Source of the DNA: Canna indica
Lineage: Eukaryota > Streptophyta > Magnoliopsida > Zingiberales > Cannaceae
NCBI GenBank assembly: GCA_034359265.1
Contig: CP136890.1
Coordinates: forward strand, 86,391,501 to 86,455,500
Reading direction: 5' to 3'
DNA: 64,000 bases
Position 1 is the stretch's first letter, and each line of letters starts with the position of its first letter. The position numbers were made by a program, and so were the translations under genes. The notes below the pieces were generated by a model, which had not been told where the DNA came from, did not search any database, and saw only the letters and a program-made list of their open reading frames with translations. Positions 59,201-64,000 of the stretch are shown here, piece by piece.

Positions 59201-61483
59201 TTGATCCTTTGGAAGCGATTGCAGAAGCAGAAGAGGACGAAGAAGACGAGCCCTCCATTCATAGCAGTAGCAGCACAAAAGACGGAGGAGATGATGATGA
59301 TGATGGAGCTGGTGGAGAAGACACCGTCGTGCCATCAACATTGCCATATGATGATCCATGGACAAATGAGCAATACTTCGATCACGCCACCCAAGATGAT
59401 GACCGTGGTGCTAGTACCGGACAAACAACTCAGGTGTACAAGAAGAAAGGCTCGCGTCGAAGAGGTGGACCGACAGCTTTGCAAGATTACCATCATGATA
59501 TGATGAGTAGTTTGCAAGAGGTTTCTGAATCCACCTACTCTGTATCCAGTACCTACTCAACTGATGATACAGGGTCTAGTTCTTGGAAGCCCAACAAAGA
59601 AACGCTAATGTCAATGTGGTATAATAGATACCAAGGCATTATGCCATGGGAAAATTTTCAAATATGGGCATTAGAGAACTACAGTGTTGACCTTAGCCGT
59701 GTATGTCCCGAAGCCGAAGATATGTATGGGTACGACGGACGTCATTCGTCCGCATTTTAAAAATTGTATTCATGTATTTGACATTTGAATATTAATTTTA
59801 AGTATTTCTTCATCAGTTATGTGTTATTGGAGAATTAGAGTTGGTTCTTAAAAAAAAAAAAAAAAACCAACCTGCCGTTATGCATTTTCCATACCGGTCC
59901 GTACCGTGTGTCGGTACGGTACGGTACCGGTATGTACCGGTACCGGCCGGTGACCGAAACCGGTACCGGTACCGGCCGGTGACCGAAACCGGTACCGGCC
60001 GGTGACCGAAACCGGTACCGGTACCGAGATTTTAAACCTTGCTTTGGATAGATAATCATTGCAAGGCTTGTACTTATTTTTAATGTTCATGTCTTTTTTG
60101 ATATCTTCCACAGCTCAGTGGACCAAATGCTAGATGACCCGCTTGCAGTCTTTATCCCTGTTGACATACCTTATACACAGGCTCAATTGCAAAATGATCA
60201 CAGACAACTTCCAAATTTGATAGTAAGGATGATAACCTTGGGCTCCTTTCCATCAATCATGGGTGAATCTAGAGCTAGGTTCTAAAGTGCTTAAATTCAT
60301 ACTACTCTATAAGCATGAATTATAGTTGCCAATTAGGGGCCATCCTTACACCATCTCTAAGATCCTTGTGCTGGTTGTAGTTGAGCTGCATAGATGCCAG
60401 CCTATTTGCTCATCTTCATATCAGCATTGTTTCTTGCTATCTAGAAGCTCCTTTAACATGTGGACTTCTTTTAACATATTTCTGTAACATTCTGGATGAT
60501 GGACTTCAGTCATGGGATCTCTCTGTTGTAACTTGTAAGCAATGTAATCTCAGTGGGTCCACTTTGAGTGATGGGAGTACTCCAACCTCAGAGCATGCTG
60601 ATGTAGTATGTAGGATATGCACTTGAGGTTTTGAACCCATGATAGGATGAATTGGTAGCGAAAGAGAAGAGAGTTTGAGAGTGAGAGAGTAAAAGAGAGA
60701 TTGAGAATTAGAATGGTGAGAAGTTGAGAGTTTGAGACTCTTGAGAGGTCTAACCCAATTTTATAAAATGCCAAAAAGGGATAAACTAGTCATCTTTTGG
60801 CTTTTGGAAGATTTTCCGTGGCTGGTTCTCTAGCTGTTGCCTTTTGGGCTTGGTAATGGACACTTGGGCAGTACTATTTTTCATGAGGCCTATATACTGA
60901 TACTGGACTACTGAACTTGGCTCCCTGAACTTAGCATGTATTTGAGAAGGATGAGCAAATCCAATTTTCTTCAAGGATTTAAGATTCTGCCAAACCCACT
61001 AGAGTTAATTTCCATCAGGAGATAAGAAGATTTCTCATGATACCCAAACTCAAAATTCTCAAATTTGATTTTCTATCTGCAGTTCTGCATCCACAAACAA
61101 ATAGCATGGAGTATCAAATATGAAAAGCATATGTTGTTGCTACGTTGTAGCCAGTACTGACCCTTGCTTCTATTACGTACATTAGTTTTAAGTCAATGCC
61201 TCTTGCCAATGTAATACAAAAAAAATGCAACTGCCTAGTCAGATATATACCTTCTAGTTATTTAACTACTTTATACTCTGCTTTTTCAGATCGTGCTTCA
61301 ACCAATGTACTCTATCTATGGTCTTCGTATCAGTTGATTGAAGATTTGTGTTGATTTTTGTACAACATTTAGAATGGAACTATCATATCTATTTGCTTTG
61401 TAGGTTGCATCAAGTGCACTAGGGTTTGGACCTCACATGGCTATGCAGCTGGCAGAGCGGTTGTATACTCAAGGATTTATCAG
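23262..61483 (+). CDS. TOP3B: DNA topoisomerase 3-beta, 5' nine exons (3' partial)
   Basis: Type IA topoisomerase, which relaxes or decatenates negatively supercoiled DNA (and RNA in animal orthologues) by single-strand passage. Exons: 23262-23282, 23375-23431, 25456-25559, 28509-28602, 33781-33880, 40540-40783, 53900-54062, 54150-54269, 61404-61483. All introns are GT-AG and all joints keep frame, giving 983 nt or about 327 residues. Landmarks are the N-terminal TOPRIM start [20 protein letters not shown], the metal-binding [15 protein letters not shown], and [35 protein letters not shown] and [12 protein letters not shown]. The catalytic-tyrosine exon (expected after GFI-S, YPRTES) is beyond the window; family members have about 860 residues. 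Introns 2-6, 8 and 9 carry transposable elements, so the gene spans over 38 kb. I see no lesion in the exons. Confidence 0.95.
23375..23431 (+). CDS. TOP3B: TOP3B exon 2
   Basis: Codes [19 protein letters not shown] after acceptor gcgcag, with donor gtgtac. First strand of the TOPRIM fold with the conserved EKPS. Confidence 0.95.
23707..23819 (-). repeat. TRIM-like short LTR, minus orientation, in TOP3B intron 2
   Basis: Contains gttaaagtcccacattg at its left and agctagcttttggggtggag toward its right, ending ttaaca. It is the reverse complement of the family at 41786-41904. No target duplication is visible. Confidence 0.65.
25456..25559 (+). CDS. TOP3B: TOP3B exon 3
   Basis: Starts [17 protein letters not shown] and ends TSVIGHVF plus two bases of a Ser codon. 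Acceptor cctag, donor gttact (weak but GT). Confidence 0.93.
25880..26147 (+). repeat. TRIM-like LTR fragments in TOP3B intron 3
   Basis: Two forward copies of the family. A partial one (about 25888-25945, caaagggggaggattgccca, taaaggctat) is followed by a fuller one from 26034 (tgttaacaaattagccttgg, ctccaccccaaaagctagct). An intervening stretch mentions no gene. Confidence 0.6.
26266..26649 (+). CDS. Unrecognised acidic ORF between TRIM-like LTR fragments
   Basis: A 127-codon frame, [20 protein letters not shown] onward, acidic in its first half and helix-prone in its second ([20 protein letters not shown]). I do not recognise the family. It lies in TOP3B intron 3, flanked on the left by forward TRIM-like LTR sequence and on the right (26738-26791) by the same sequence inverted. 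That suggests host sequence carried inside a non-autonomous element, or a retrogene fragment. It lacks a splice connection to TOP3B. An upstream piece in the same region (about 26140-26250, tccaacgatgttcgattagg) may belong to it. Confidence 0.35.
   Translation: MDAVIKPQEDRGAPADAPDLDSENLIDADASEDTFVASDVEMLDDNDAQGFKKNVEDESLDGKKARVMASKLQENTQQIHAILRGELEDDLGFDPAQVDLTNPSDLEIEFTRCQAYQLIKALKGLVG
26738..26791 (-). repeat. Inverted TRIM-like LTR fragment
   Basis: The sequence agctagctttgggggtgaag followed by gtccaagactgattttctaac is the reverse complement of the 5' part of the 41786-41904 family. Confidence 0.6.
26792..28500. other. AT-rich intron 3 sequence
   Basis: No recognisable element or gene apart from the TOP3B splice acceptor at its right end. 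Short open frames are not supported by motifs. Confidence 0.5.
28509..28602 (+). CDS. TOP3B: TOP3B exon 4
   Basis: Completes Ser and codes [20 protein letters not shown] and on to ESNPK. Acceptor atttgcag, donor gtattg. Confidence 0.94.
29150..29381 (+). repeat. 5' LTR of the copia element
   Basis: Borders tgttagattttt and ctttctcaaca fit TG...CA; the right border is fixed by the abutting primer-binding site. The left border is less sure because no second LTR exists for comparison. Confidence 0.6.
29382..29393 (+). other. Primer-binding site (tRNA-iMet complement)
   Basis: The sequence tggtatcagaac directly after the LTR matches the plant initiator tRNA-Met complement except near its end. 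Confidence 0.75.
29815..30662 (+). pseudogene. Copia gag remnant with zinc knuckle
   Basis: Fragments in shifting frames: [17 protein letters not shown] (about 29880), [20 protein letters not shown] (about 30085), then [17 protein letters not shown] with [16 protein letters not shown] (30190-30360), typical of UBN2-type copia gag. In another frame [15 protein letters not shown] (about 30535) is the CCHC nucleic-acid-binding knuckle. At least two shifts and several stops make it non-functional. Confidence 0.85.
30732..33350 (+). pseudogene. Copia pol remnant: protease, integrase, reverse transcriptase
   Basis: Protease site [12 protein letters not shown] lies near 30778. GAG-pre-integrase [19 protein letters not shown] is near 31150. 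Integrase shows VHSDIWGP (about 31315), [12 protein letters not shown] and [20 protein letters not shown] (about 31600). Reverse transcriptase starts [15 protein letters not shown] (about 32355) and includes [18 protein letters not shown] (about 32750) and the active-site [15 protein letters not shown] (about 32895). The domain order is that of Ty1/copia. Stops and shifts (for example at about 31423, 32540 and 32738) break it, and RNase H is cut off at 33350. Confidence 0.9.
33351..33515. repeat. Short dispersed repeat, copy 1
   Basis: Begins gccccacattgagagtatat and contains cttaagcattttaattaggt and cttatcccattgagcgggtt. It resembles 35525-35715. Possibly a short LTR remnant abutting the truncated copia. 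Confidence 0.55.
33781..33880 (+). CDS. TOP3B: TOP3B exon 5 (TOPRIM metal site)
   Basis: Codes [20 protein letters not shown] followed by [13 protein letters not shown]. The DCDRE motif is the TOPRIM DxDxE metal site. Acceptor cttttag, donor gtaatt. Lies between the copia remnant of intron 4 and hAT copy A of intron 5. Confidence 0.94.
34486..34575 (+). mobile_element. Au-type SINE fragment
   Basis: Contains gaggtcatgggttcgagcca with the B-box-like ggttcgagcc at 34509-34518, then agcctctctgca and gaaggctgcgtac. These words, in this order, are characteristic of tRNA-derived Au SINEs of flowering plants. The A-box end and the 3' tail are eroded. Confidence 0.75.
35525..35715. repeat. Short dispersed repeat, copy 2
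   Basis: Shares aaggtttgatggttgtacta, acttcaaccttagcatttt and cgttatcccattgggcaggt with 33351-33515. It lies just left of hAT copy A. Confidence 0.55.
36028..36059. other. Hairpin, 14-bp stem, in the hAT 5' region
   Basis: Arms gtggccgacagccc and its perfect reverse complement flank a 4-base loop (tgtc). The same hairpin recurs in copies B (52924-52955) and C (56175-56206), with one or two changes. It lies about 270 bases upstream of the transposase start. Confidence 0.85.
36221..36230 (+). promoter_or_regulatory. TATA box of hAT copy A transposase
   Basis: The sequence ctatataaat lies about 100 bases upstream of the transposase ATG (36328). Copy C has ctttataaag at the equivalent position. 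Confidence 0.6.
36328..39652 (+). pseudogene. hAT transposase, copy A (broken)
   Basis: The order matches a plant hAT transposase: a BED-type zinc finger ([20 protein letters not shown], then KQHLAGG), a Gly/Ser linker, DUF659 ([52 protein letters not shown]) and the C-terminal dimerisation block ([20 protein letters not shown]). A Lys/Arg-rich then acidic tail follows. Introns lie at about 37690-37760, 38165-38250 and 38457-38547. Lesions include TAG at codon 12 (about 36361), TGA at about 36727, a frameshift near 37020, a shift near 37265 and a stop near 37996, so it is dead. Confidence 0.93.
40540..40783 (+). CDS. TOP3B: TOP3B exon 6
   Basis: Codes [20 protein letters not shown] through [16 protein letters not shown]; first base of Val comes from exon 5. 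Contains [15 protein letters not shown], conserved in type IA enzymes. Acceptor acttttcag, donor gtgagt. Confidence 0.96.
41786..41904 (+). mobile_element. Solo TRIM-like LTR, 119 bp, with 5-bp duplication cattg
   Basis: It starts tgttagaaaatta and ends ctttaaca. The sequence cattg occurs on both sides (41781-41785, 41905-41909), as expected for LTR-element integration. Related sequences lie at 23707-23819, 25880-26147 and 26738-26791. It has no coding capacity. It is in TOP3B intron 6. Confidence 0.85.
42602..46185 (-). pseudogene. LINE ORF2 remnant: endonuclease, reverse transcriptase, zf-RVT
   Basis: On the minus strand the endonuclease begins [11 protein letters not shown] and LLALQETKI (46140-46060). 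It continues with [17 protein letters not shown] (about 45730) and [10 protein letters not shown] (about 45470). Reverse transcriptase follows with [20 protein letters not shown] (about 44790), [20 protein letters not shown] and the catalytic [11 protein letters not shown] (about 44110). The end carries a zf-RVT domain, [18 protein letters not shown] through [18 protein letters not shown] (43100-42850). The frame changes near 45780, 45350, 44640, 44490 and 44100, so no full product is possible. Confidence 0.92.
46216..48719 (-). pseudogene. LINE ORF1 remnant with zinc knuckles
   Basis: Spread over several minus-strand frames. [14 protein letters not shown] and [18 protein letters not shown] (about 48400-48270) form paired CCHC-like knuckles. 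After these, a DUF4283-like stretch ([30 protein letters not shown]) lies at about 47900-47740. The C-terminal part is Ser/Pro/Arg-rich and ends in an Asp run encoded by a (cat)n tract at 46230-46262. Knuckles before the DUF4283-like part is an order I recall from other plant LINE ORF1s. Frame breaks make it non-functional. Confidence 0.75.
46230..46262. repeat. (CAT)n microsatellite inside LINE ORF1
   Basis: About ten catcat units, encoding Asp repeats on the minus strand close to the ORF1 stop. Confidence 0.9.
48910..49671 (-). mobile_element. Non-autonomous hAT of the CATGGTTT family with internal fold-back, copy F
   Basis: Ends catggtttaaaa and ttttaaaccatg with a perfect 8-bp duplication gtactcaa (48902-48909, 49672-49679). 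3'-type iterons (accgtaccgtaccg) lie at the left and 5'-type iterons (gggcggtat) at the right, so orientation is minus. The core is an inverted repeat (about 49037-49203 against about 49331-49495) made from two opposed copies of the family's 3' UTR around a centre of about 125 bases. There is no coding sequence. Confidence 0.95.
49037..49495. repeat. Long inverted repeat (fold-back) inside copy F
   Basis: Left arm words such as aataacacataattgatgaa and gaattacattagaattaata recur reverse-complemented in the right arm. The centre repeats ggtattcatcatcttagttg twice in direct orientation. A transcript across it would form a stem of roughly 165 bp. Confidence 0.85.
50152..53163 (-). mobile_element. 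hAT transposon of the CATGGTTT family, copy B (3.0 kb, internal deletion)
   Basis: Ends catggtttaaaa and ttttaaaaccatg, with a perfect 8-bp duplication gttgaacc (50144-50151, 53164-53171). The transposase reads on the minus strand. About 1 kb is missing relative to copies A and C, chiefly the promoter-proximal part and BED zinc finger. It sits in TOP3B intron 6, about 740 bases before exon 7. Confidence 0.97.
50392..53162 (-). pseudogene. hAT transposase, copy B (BED-less, broken)
   Basis: On the minus strand a 323-codon frame (53162-52191) runs from inside the terminal repeat straight into [20 protein letters not shown] and an intact-looking DUF659 ([57 protein letters not shown]). Following exons occupy about 52122-51722, 51639 to about 51430 and 51350-50400, with the dimerisation block [21 protein letters not shown] deletion and shift near 50870 and a stop near 50505 damage the tail. 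The DNA-binding zinc finger is absent. Confidence 0.9.
53900..54062 (+). CDS. TOP3B: TOP3B exon 7
   Basis: Codes [20 protein letters not shown] and TFKPEKFW through RSKIFDCD. Acceptor ttgtttcag, donor gtgaga. A 13.1-kb intron with LINE, hAT and LTR insertions precedes it. Confidence 0.96.
54150..54269 (+). CDS. TOP3B: TOP3B exon 8
   Basis: Codes [20 protein letters not shown], then [20 protein letters not shown]. Exactly 40 codons, preceded by an 87-base intron. Donor gtaatg. Confidence 0.95.
54660..55150. repeat. Possible MITE with caaggc-type termini
   Basis: Left end gttgtcaaagtcctcgaggc resembles the reverse complement of the right end (gtgagtgccttgacaac). The right 130 bases carry the aggtgcctc/caccttagtgc words of a widespread plant dispersed repeat. 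The match is poor and no target duplication is visible. It lies in TOP3B intron 8. Confidence 0.3.
56273..56300. other. Hairpin, 12-bp stem, upstream of the copy C TATA box
   Basis: Arms ccccaaacggct and agccgtttgggg flank a 4-base loop (atag). Copy A has the same structure with two changes at 36171-36198. It lies 23 bases upstream of the TATA-like element. Confidence 0.8.
56323..56332 (+). promoter_or_regulatory. TATA box of hAT copy C transposase
   Basis: The sequence ctttataaag is centred in a short palindrome (gggggctttataaagccccc) about 105 bases upstream of the ATG at 56438. The leader after it is C/T-rich. Confidence 0.6.
56438..59760 (+). pseudogene. hAT transposase, copy C (frameshift and one nonsense change)
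   Basis: Exons 56438-57802, 57883-58287, 58372-58578 and 58661-59760, all with GT-AG borders. Residues about 24-55 are a BED zinc finger ([20 protein letters not shown], then KQHLAGG), binding the element ends. A Gly/Ser linker precedes DUF659 ([35 protein letters not shown]), then the RNase H-like core ([20 protein letters not shown]). The dimerisation block is [20 protein letters not shown], with a basic then Asp/Glu-rich tail. Two visible lesions occur: about 10 extra bases near 57265-57280 shift the frame in exon 1, and TGA replaces a Trp codon at the start of exon 4 (about 58666). It is the least damaged copy in the window. Confidence 0.93.
60114..60222 (+). other. Exon-like segment in TOP3B intron 8 (possible cryptic exon)
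   Basis: Preceded by a pyrimidine-rich acceptor (atatcttccacag) and followed by a good donor (gtaagg). One frame is open throughout ([20 protein letters not shown], then [16 protein letters not shown]), but not in the TOP3B phase. If included between exons 8 and 9 it would give a stop after seven codons and a frame change (109 nt). I do not recognise the peptide. Confidence 0.3.
61404..61483 (+). CDS. TOP3B: TOP3B exon 9
   Basis: Codes [20 protein letters not shown], then YTQGFI plus two bases of the Ser that precedes the catalytic YPRTES in this family. Acceptor gctttgtag, donor gtctta. The next exon is outside the window. Confidence 0.94.
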
Positions 61484-61774
61484 GTCTTATTAACAAGTTT
61501 TCTATTTTTATGTGAATATGACTATCATCATTTTTTGTTTTTGAGTTGTCTTGTTTTGTAACGATGTTAGCATAAGCCAAAGCTGTTTATAGCTAATCCG
61601 AGTGGTTTTCTATACTGTACAAATATAATTAATAAGGTGGAGTTATACATTTCTTAATCGTGTGCTACTGTGGTATTCTTCCACTATTGTCCTTCAGATA
61701 ATTGCTTTCCCCTCAAAGCAGAAAGCAATTTGATCAGTTAAGACAATGGACAGCAAAAGAATAAAAGATCCAAA

Positions 61775-62032
61775 GTGATGAAAGGGAAAAGAAGGAAGAA
61801 GTTGGACAACATACATATCATAAAAATAGATCACTGTGAACAAAATTGGAATTTACACTTAGAGACAACTGTTAAGAAATTAGTAGATCATTGGCATTTG
61901 GCAGAATCTTCAAATGACCCGATGACTGCACAGAACATGGTTTTTGTGCATTTGCAACTGCTAAGTCCTAAATGGAAGGACACAAATAAGAAGGTTAAGG
62001 ATACAAAAGAGGATCTTAGCATACTACTTTAA
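61775..62032 (+). CDS. Unrecognised small ORF in TOP3B intron 9
   Basis: An 85-codon frame, MMKGKRRKKLDNIHIIKIDH onward, with a Lys/Arg-rich start and a helix-prone remainder (HLETTVKKLVDHWHLAESSN). No family recognised and no promoter or splice signals identified. It may be a gene fragment or chance. Confidence 0.2.
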   Translation: MMKGKRRKKLDNIHIIKIDHCEQNWNLHLETTVKKLVDHWHLAESSNDPMTAQNMVFVHLQLLSPKWKDTNKKVKDTKEDLSILL

Positions 62033-62458
62033 AGAATGTTTAGATTTTAAGGTAAACTTTGTTACTATTTTCAAGCTTTTATAAAGCATAATGCAGGTGG
62101 TATATGCATATATGGTATGCAGGTGCATATGTGGTCTCTATTAAAATATTATTTAAAATTATTATTTTATTATAAAAATGTAGTATGAAATAGTTGTTAG
62201 GGATTCAATTGTATATCAATACAATTCTAGAGACTAAAGCTATTGCAGAAGAAATAAAGTAAAAATAAGTGAGTATTAGACTCATGAACTGATTATTGAT
62301 GGATTGTGCCGATTTAATTAGGCTTGAACCACATTGATAGTTGGTCCATATTGACTATCTGGTAAACAAGCAAGCTATGCAGTTAGTATACAGTTAATAT
62401 GCGGGCTATACAGAGTGCCTAAGTGGTTTATGCAGTGAACGTATTGTATATTTAACAC

Positions 62459-63159
62459 CATGGTTTAAAATCTCGGTACCGGTACCGTACCGTATTGACA
62501 CACGGTACGGTCCGGTACGAAAATTGCATACTGGAGGGTTTTTTTTTTTTTAGAGATAACTCCAAATCTCCATACCGGGCGGTATACCGCCCGGTATGCA
62601 TATAATACCGCCTGGTTTGGGCGGTATATATCAAATACCGCTCGATATCAGGCGGTATTTGATATATACCGCCCAAATCGGGAGGTATGAACCCGAAACA
62701 AGTGGCCTCAGCGCCGTTGGCTGGCCCAACGGTACTAAGGCCTCATACCACCCATACCGGGCGGTATGAGGCATATACCGCCCATACCGGGCGGTATATG
62801 ACAAAATACCGCCATGTACCGCCCGGTATTACCCAATATACTCGGTTTTTTCAAATACCGCTCGATATCAGGCGGTATTTGATATATACCGCCCAAATCG
62901 GGAGGTATGAACCCGAAACAAGTGGCCTCAGCGCCGTTGGCTGGCCCAACGGTACTAAGGCCTCATACCACCCATACCGGGCGGTATGAGGCATATACCG
63001 CCCATACCGGGCGGTATATGACAAAATACCGCCATATACCGCCCGGTATACCCAATATACCCGGTTTTTTCAAATACCGGGTATATTGTATACCGGAAAC
63101 CTAAAAAACCGGTAAATACCGGGCTTACCGTATCGTACCGGGCGAGATTTTAAACTATG
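62459..63159 (-). mobile_element. Non-autonomous hAT of the CATGGTTT family with 220-bp internal duplication, copy E
   Basis: Ends catggtttaaaa and ttttaaactatg, with a perfect 8-bp duplication tttaacac (62451-62458, 63160-63167). 3'-type iterons lie at the left, 5'-type at the right, so orientation is minus. A 220-base unit (62631-62850) is repeated in tandem (62851-63070) with very few differences. It lies in TOP3B intron 9. Confidence 0.95.
62631..63070. repeat. Tandem duplication of a 220-bp iteron-rich unit
   Basis: Both units start tcaaataccgctcgatatca and contain gtggcctcagcgccgttggc. The near identity means the duplication is recent relative to the element's other changes. Confidence 0.93.
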
Positions 63160-63167
63160 TTTAACAC

Positions 63168-64000
63168 AGTCTAGGTTCAAACAGATATACAACTGCATGG
63201 ATTAAATTTTGAAATTATGACTTTTGAATTTGATGCTTTTTGAATATTGAATTTGCTGATTAAAAAAGATTAATAAAAACATGTTCTCAGTAAGGCATTT
63301 AATGGCAAAGCCCCTAGTTTTGGGATCTTACTGAATTAAGCCCCATTTTAAAAAGAATAATCAAGACTTCAAGAGCACTCCTATAAAATTTCCAACTTTT
63401 TTTCTTTAAATTGGGTTATTATTGTATATATACCATAAATGAGTGGGCTGTGAAGTGTGAACTGCACTTGACAAGACTGTTCCAAGCCACCCAACATGCC
63501 ACTTGTTACAGGGTTGATTCTGAGGATGTAATTTTTCAACTCAAAAACCAGCCTCTGCGGCGTTGAGCAGTGTGGAACACTGTCAACCAGCCTACTCCAT
63601 CTTTGTTCGAGGTTCAAGCAACACAAGAGAATGCACAACACAGTGAAGGGAAACCTTTAACTTGTATTTACAAATGTACTTACAAGAATGGACTAAAACC
63701 CTTCCACATCCCAAGCAAAGGACTTGCCCAACAGCACCGCTCAAGACACTCTCTCGCTCACCAAATGCAAGAGATTACAGTGTTACATTCAGCTCACACA
63801 CAGGACCAGCCAACACACAGCCCACCCTCAAACATACAACCAAGGCCCCTATATAAAGGGTACAACTCGAGCAGCCCCAAGGGATCTCAGCCCTTGGATC
63901 AATACATCAGCCAAACAGCAGTTACAACCACCAGGAAACCGCCAAGCAACTGTCCCAACTTGTGGGAACTTCCGCAACCGATGTTGGGTCCACGAACTCG
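63168..64000. other. TOP3B intron 9 / unresolved repeat-like end of window
   Basis: From about 63400 the sequence looks like part of an LTR or other repeat, with a promoter-like ctatataaaggg at about 63850 and a C/A-rich leader-like stretch after it. No frame has recognisable motifs, and no TOP3B exon is visible before the edge. Confidence 0.4.

Larger units (their letters stand above)
55980..60041 (+). mobile_element. hAT transposon of the CATGGTTT family, copy C (4.1 kb)
   Basis: Ends taaggtttaaaa and ttttaaaccttg, with a perfect 8-bp duplication ctttggat (55972-55979, 60042-60049). 5' gggcggtat and 3' gtaccggccggtgaccgaaa iterons flank the most complete transposase gene of the family here. 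It lies in TOP3B intron 8, same strand as the gene. Confidence 0.97.

Noticed and set aside
62459..63159. Regularly recurring GGGCGGTAT words resembling a CRISPR-like array
   Set aside because: Spacing is irregular, both orientations mix, and the block is bounded by hAT ends with an 8-bp duplication in a plant genome; they are transposon iterons.
1..64000. tRNA, rRNA or bacterial-type defence or operon systems
   Set aside because: The only tRNA-like signals are the SINE B-box and primer-binding sites; no rRNA, no prokaryotic gene arrangement and no defence genes were seen.

Overview
This is flowering-plant nuclear DNA. The window holds one host gene, the 5' part of DNA topoisomerase 3-beta (TOP3B, + strand). 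Nearly everything else is layered transposable elements and their debris. The plant call rests on GT-AG introns, TNP2-type CACTA elements, Ty1/copia elements primed by initiator tRNA-Met, a plant L1-like LINE, an Au-type SINE and a captured SOSEKI fragment. The TOP3B exon sequence looks somewhat monocot-like to me, but that comes from memory of the family, not an alignment.

Layout. (1) 1-4932: 3' part of a CACTA element with tnp2 transposase, DUF4218/DUF4216 region, spliced second gene, subterminal repeats and 3' terminal repeat. (2) 4933-7170: repeat debris, including two copies of a direct repeat, an LTR-like block and three minisatellite-like stretches. (3) 7272-9849: a Pack-MULE-like element with roughly 550-bp inverted arms that carries broken pieces of a SOSEKI (DUF966) gene and an LRR receptor kinase. 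(4) 9880-17172: a probable long LTR split by a complete CACTA element (10665-15975, TSD act). That CACTA was itself hit by a hAT-type MITE and by a small member of a second hAT family. (5) 17183-23000: LTR-retrotransposon debris and AT-rich DNA. (6) 23262-61483 and beyond: TOP3B. Nine exons (983 coding nt, about 327 residues) are spread over more than 38 kb, and the gene runs off the right edge before the catalytic tyrosine.

TOP3B introns 2-9 hold TRIM-like LTRs, a 3'-truncated copia element, a SINE fragment, a 6.3-kb antisense LINE with target-site duplications, and five of six copies of one hAT family. The six copies (12997-13455, 35838-39862, 48910-49671, 50152-53163, 55980-60041, 62459-63159) share about 12-bp ends of the form CATGGTTTAAAA, and each is flanked by a perfect 8-bp duplication. 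Three encode recognisable but damaged BED/DUF659/hAT-dimerisation transposases; three are short non-coding derivatives. All are packed with ACCGGGCGGT-type iterons at the transposase 5' side and GTACGG/GTACCGG iterons at the 3' side. This hAT family is the most distinctive system in the window.

All TOP3B exon joints keep frame and have GT-AG borders, so the host gene appears able to splice out its load of elements.
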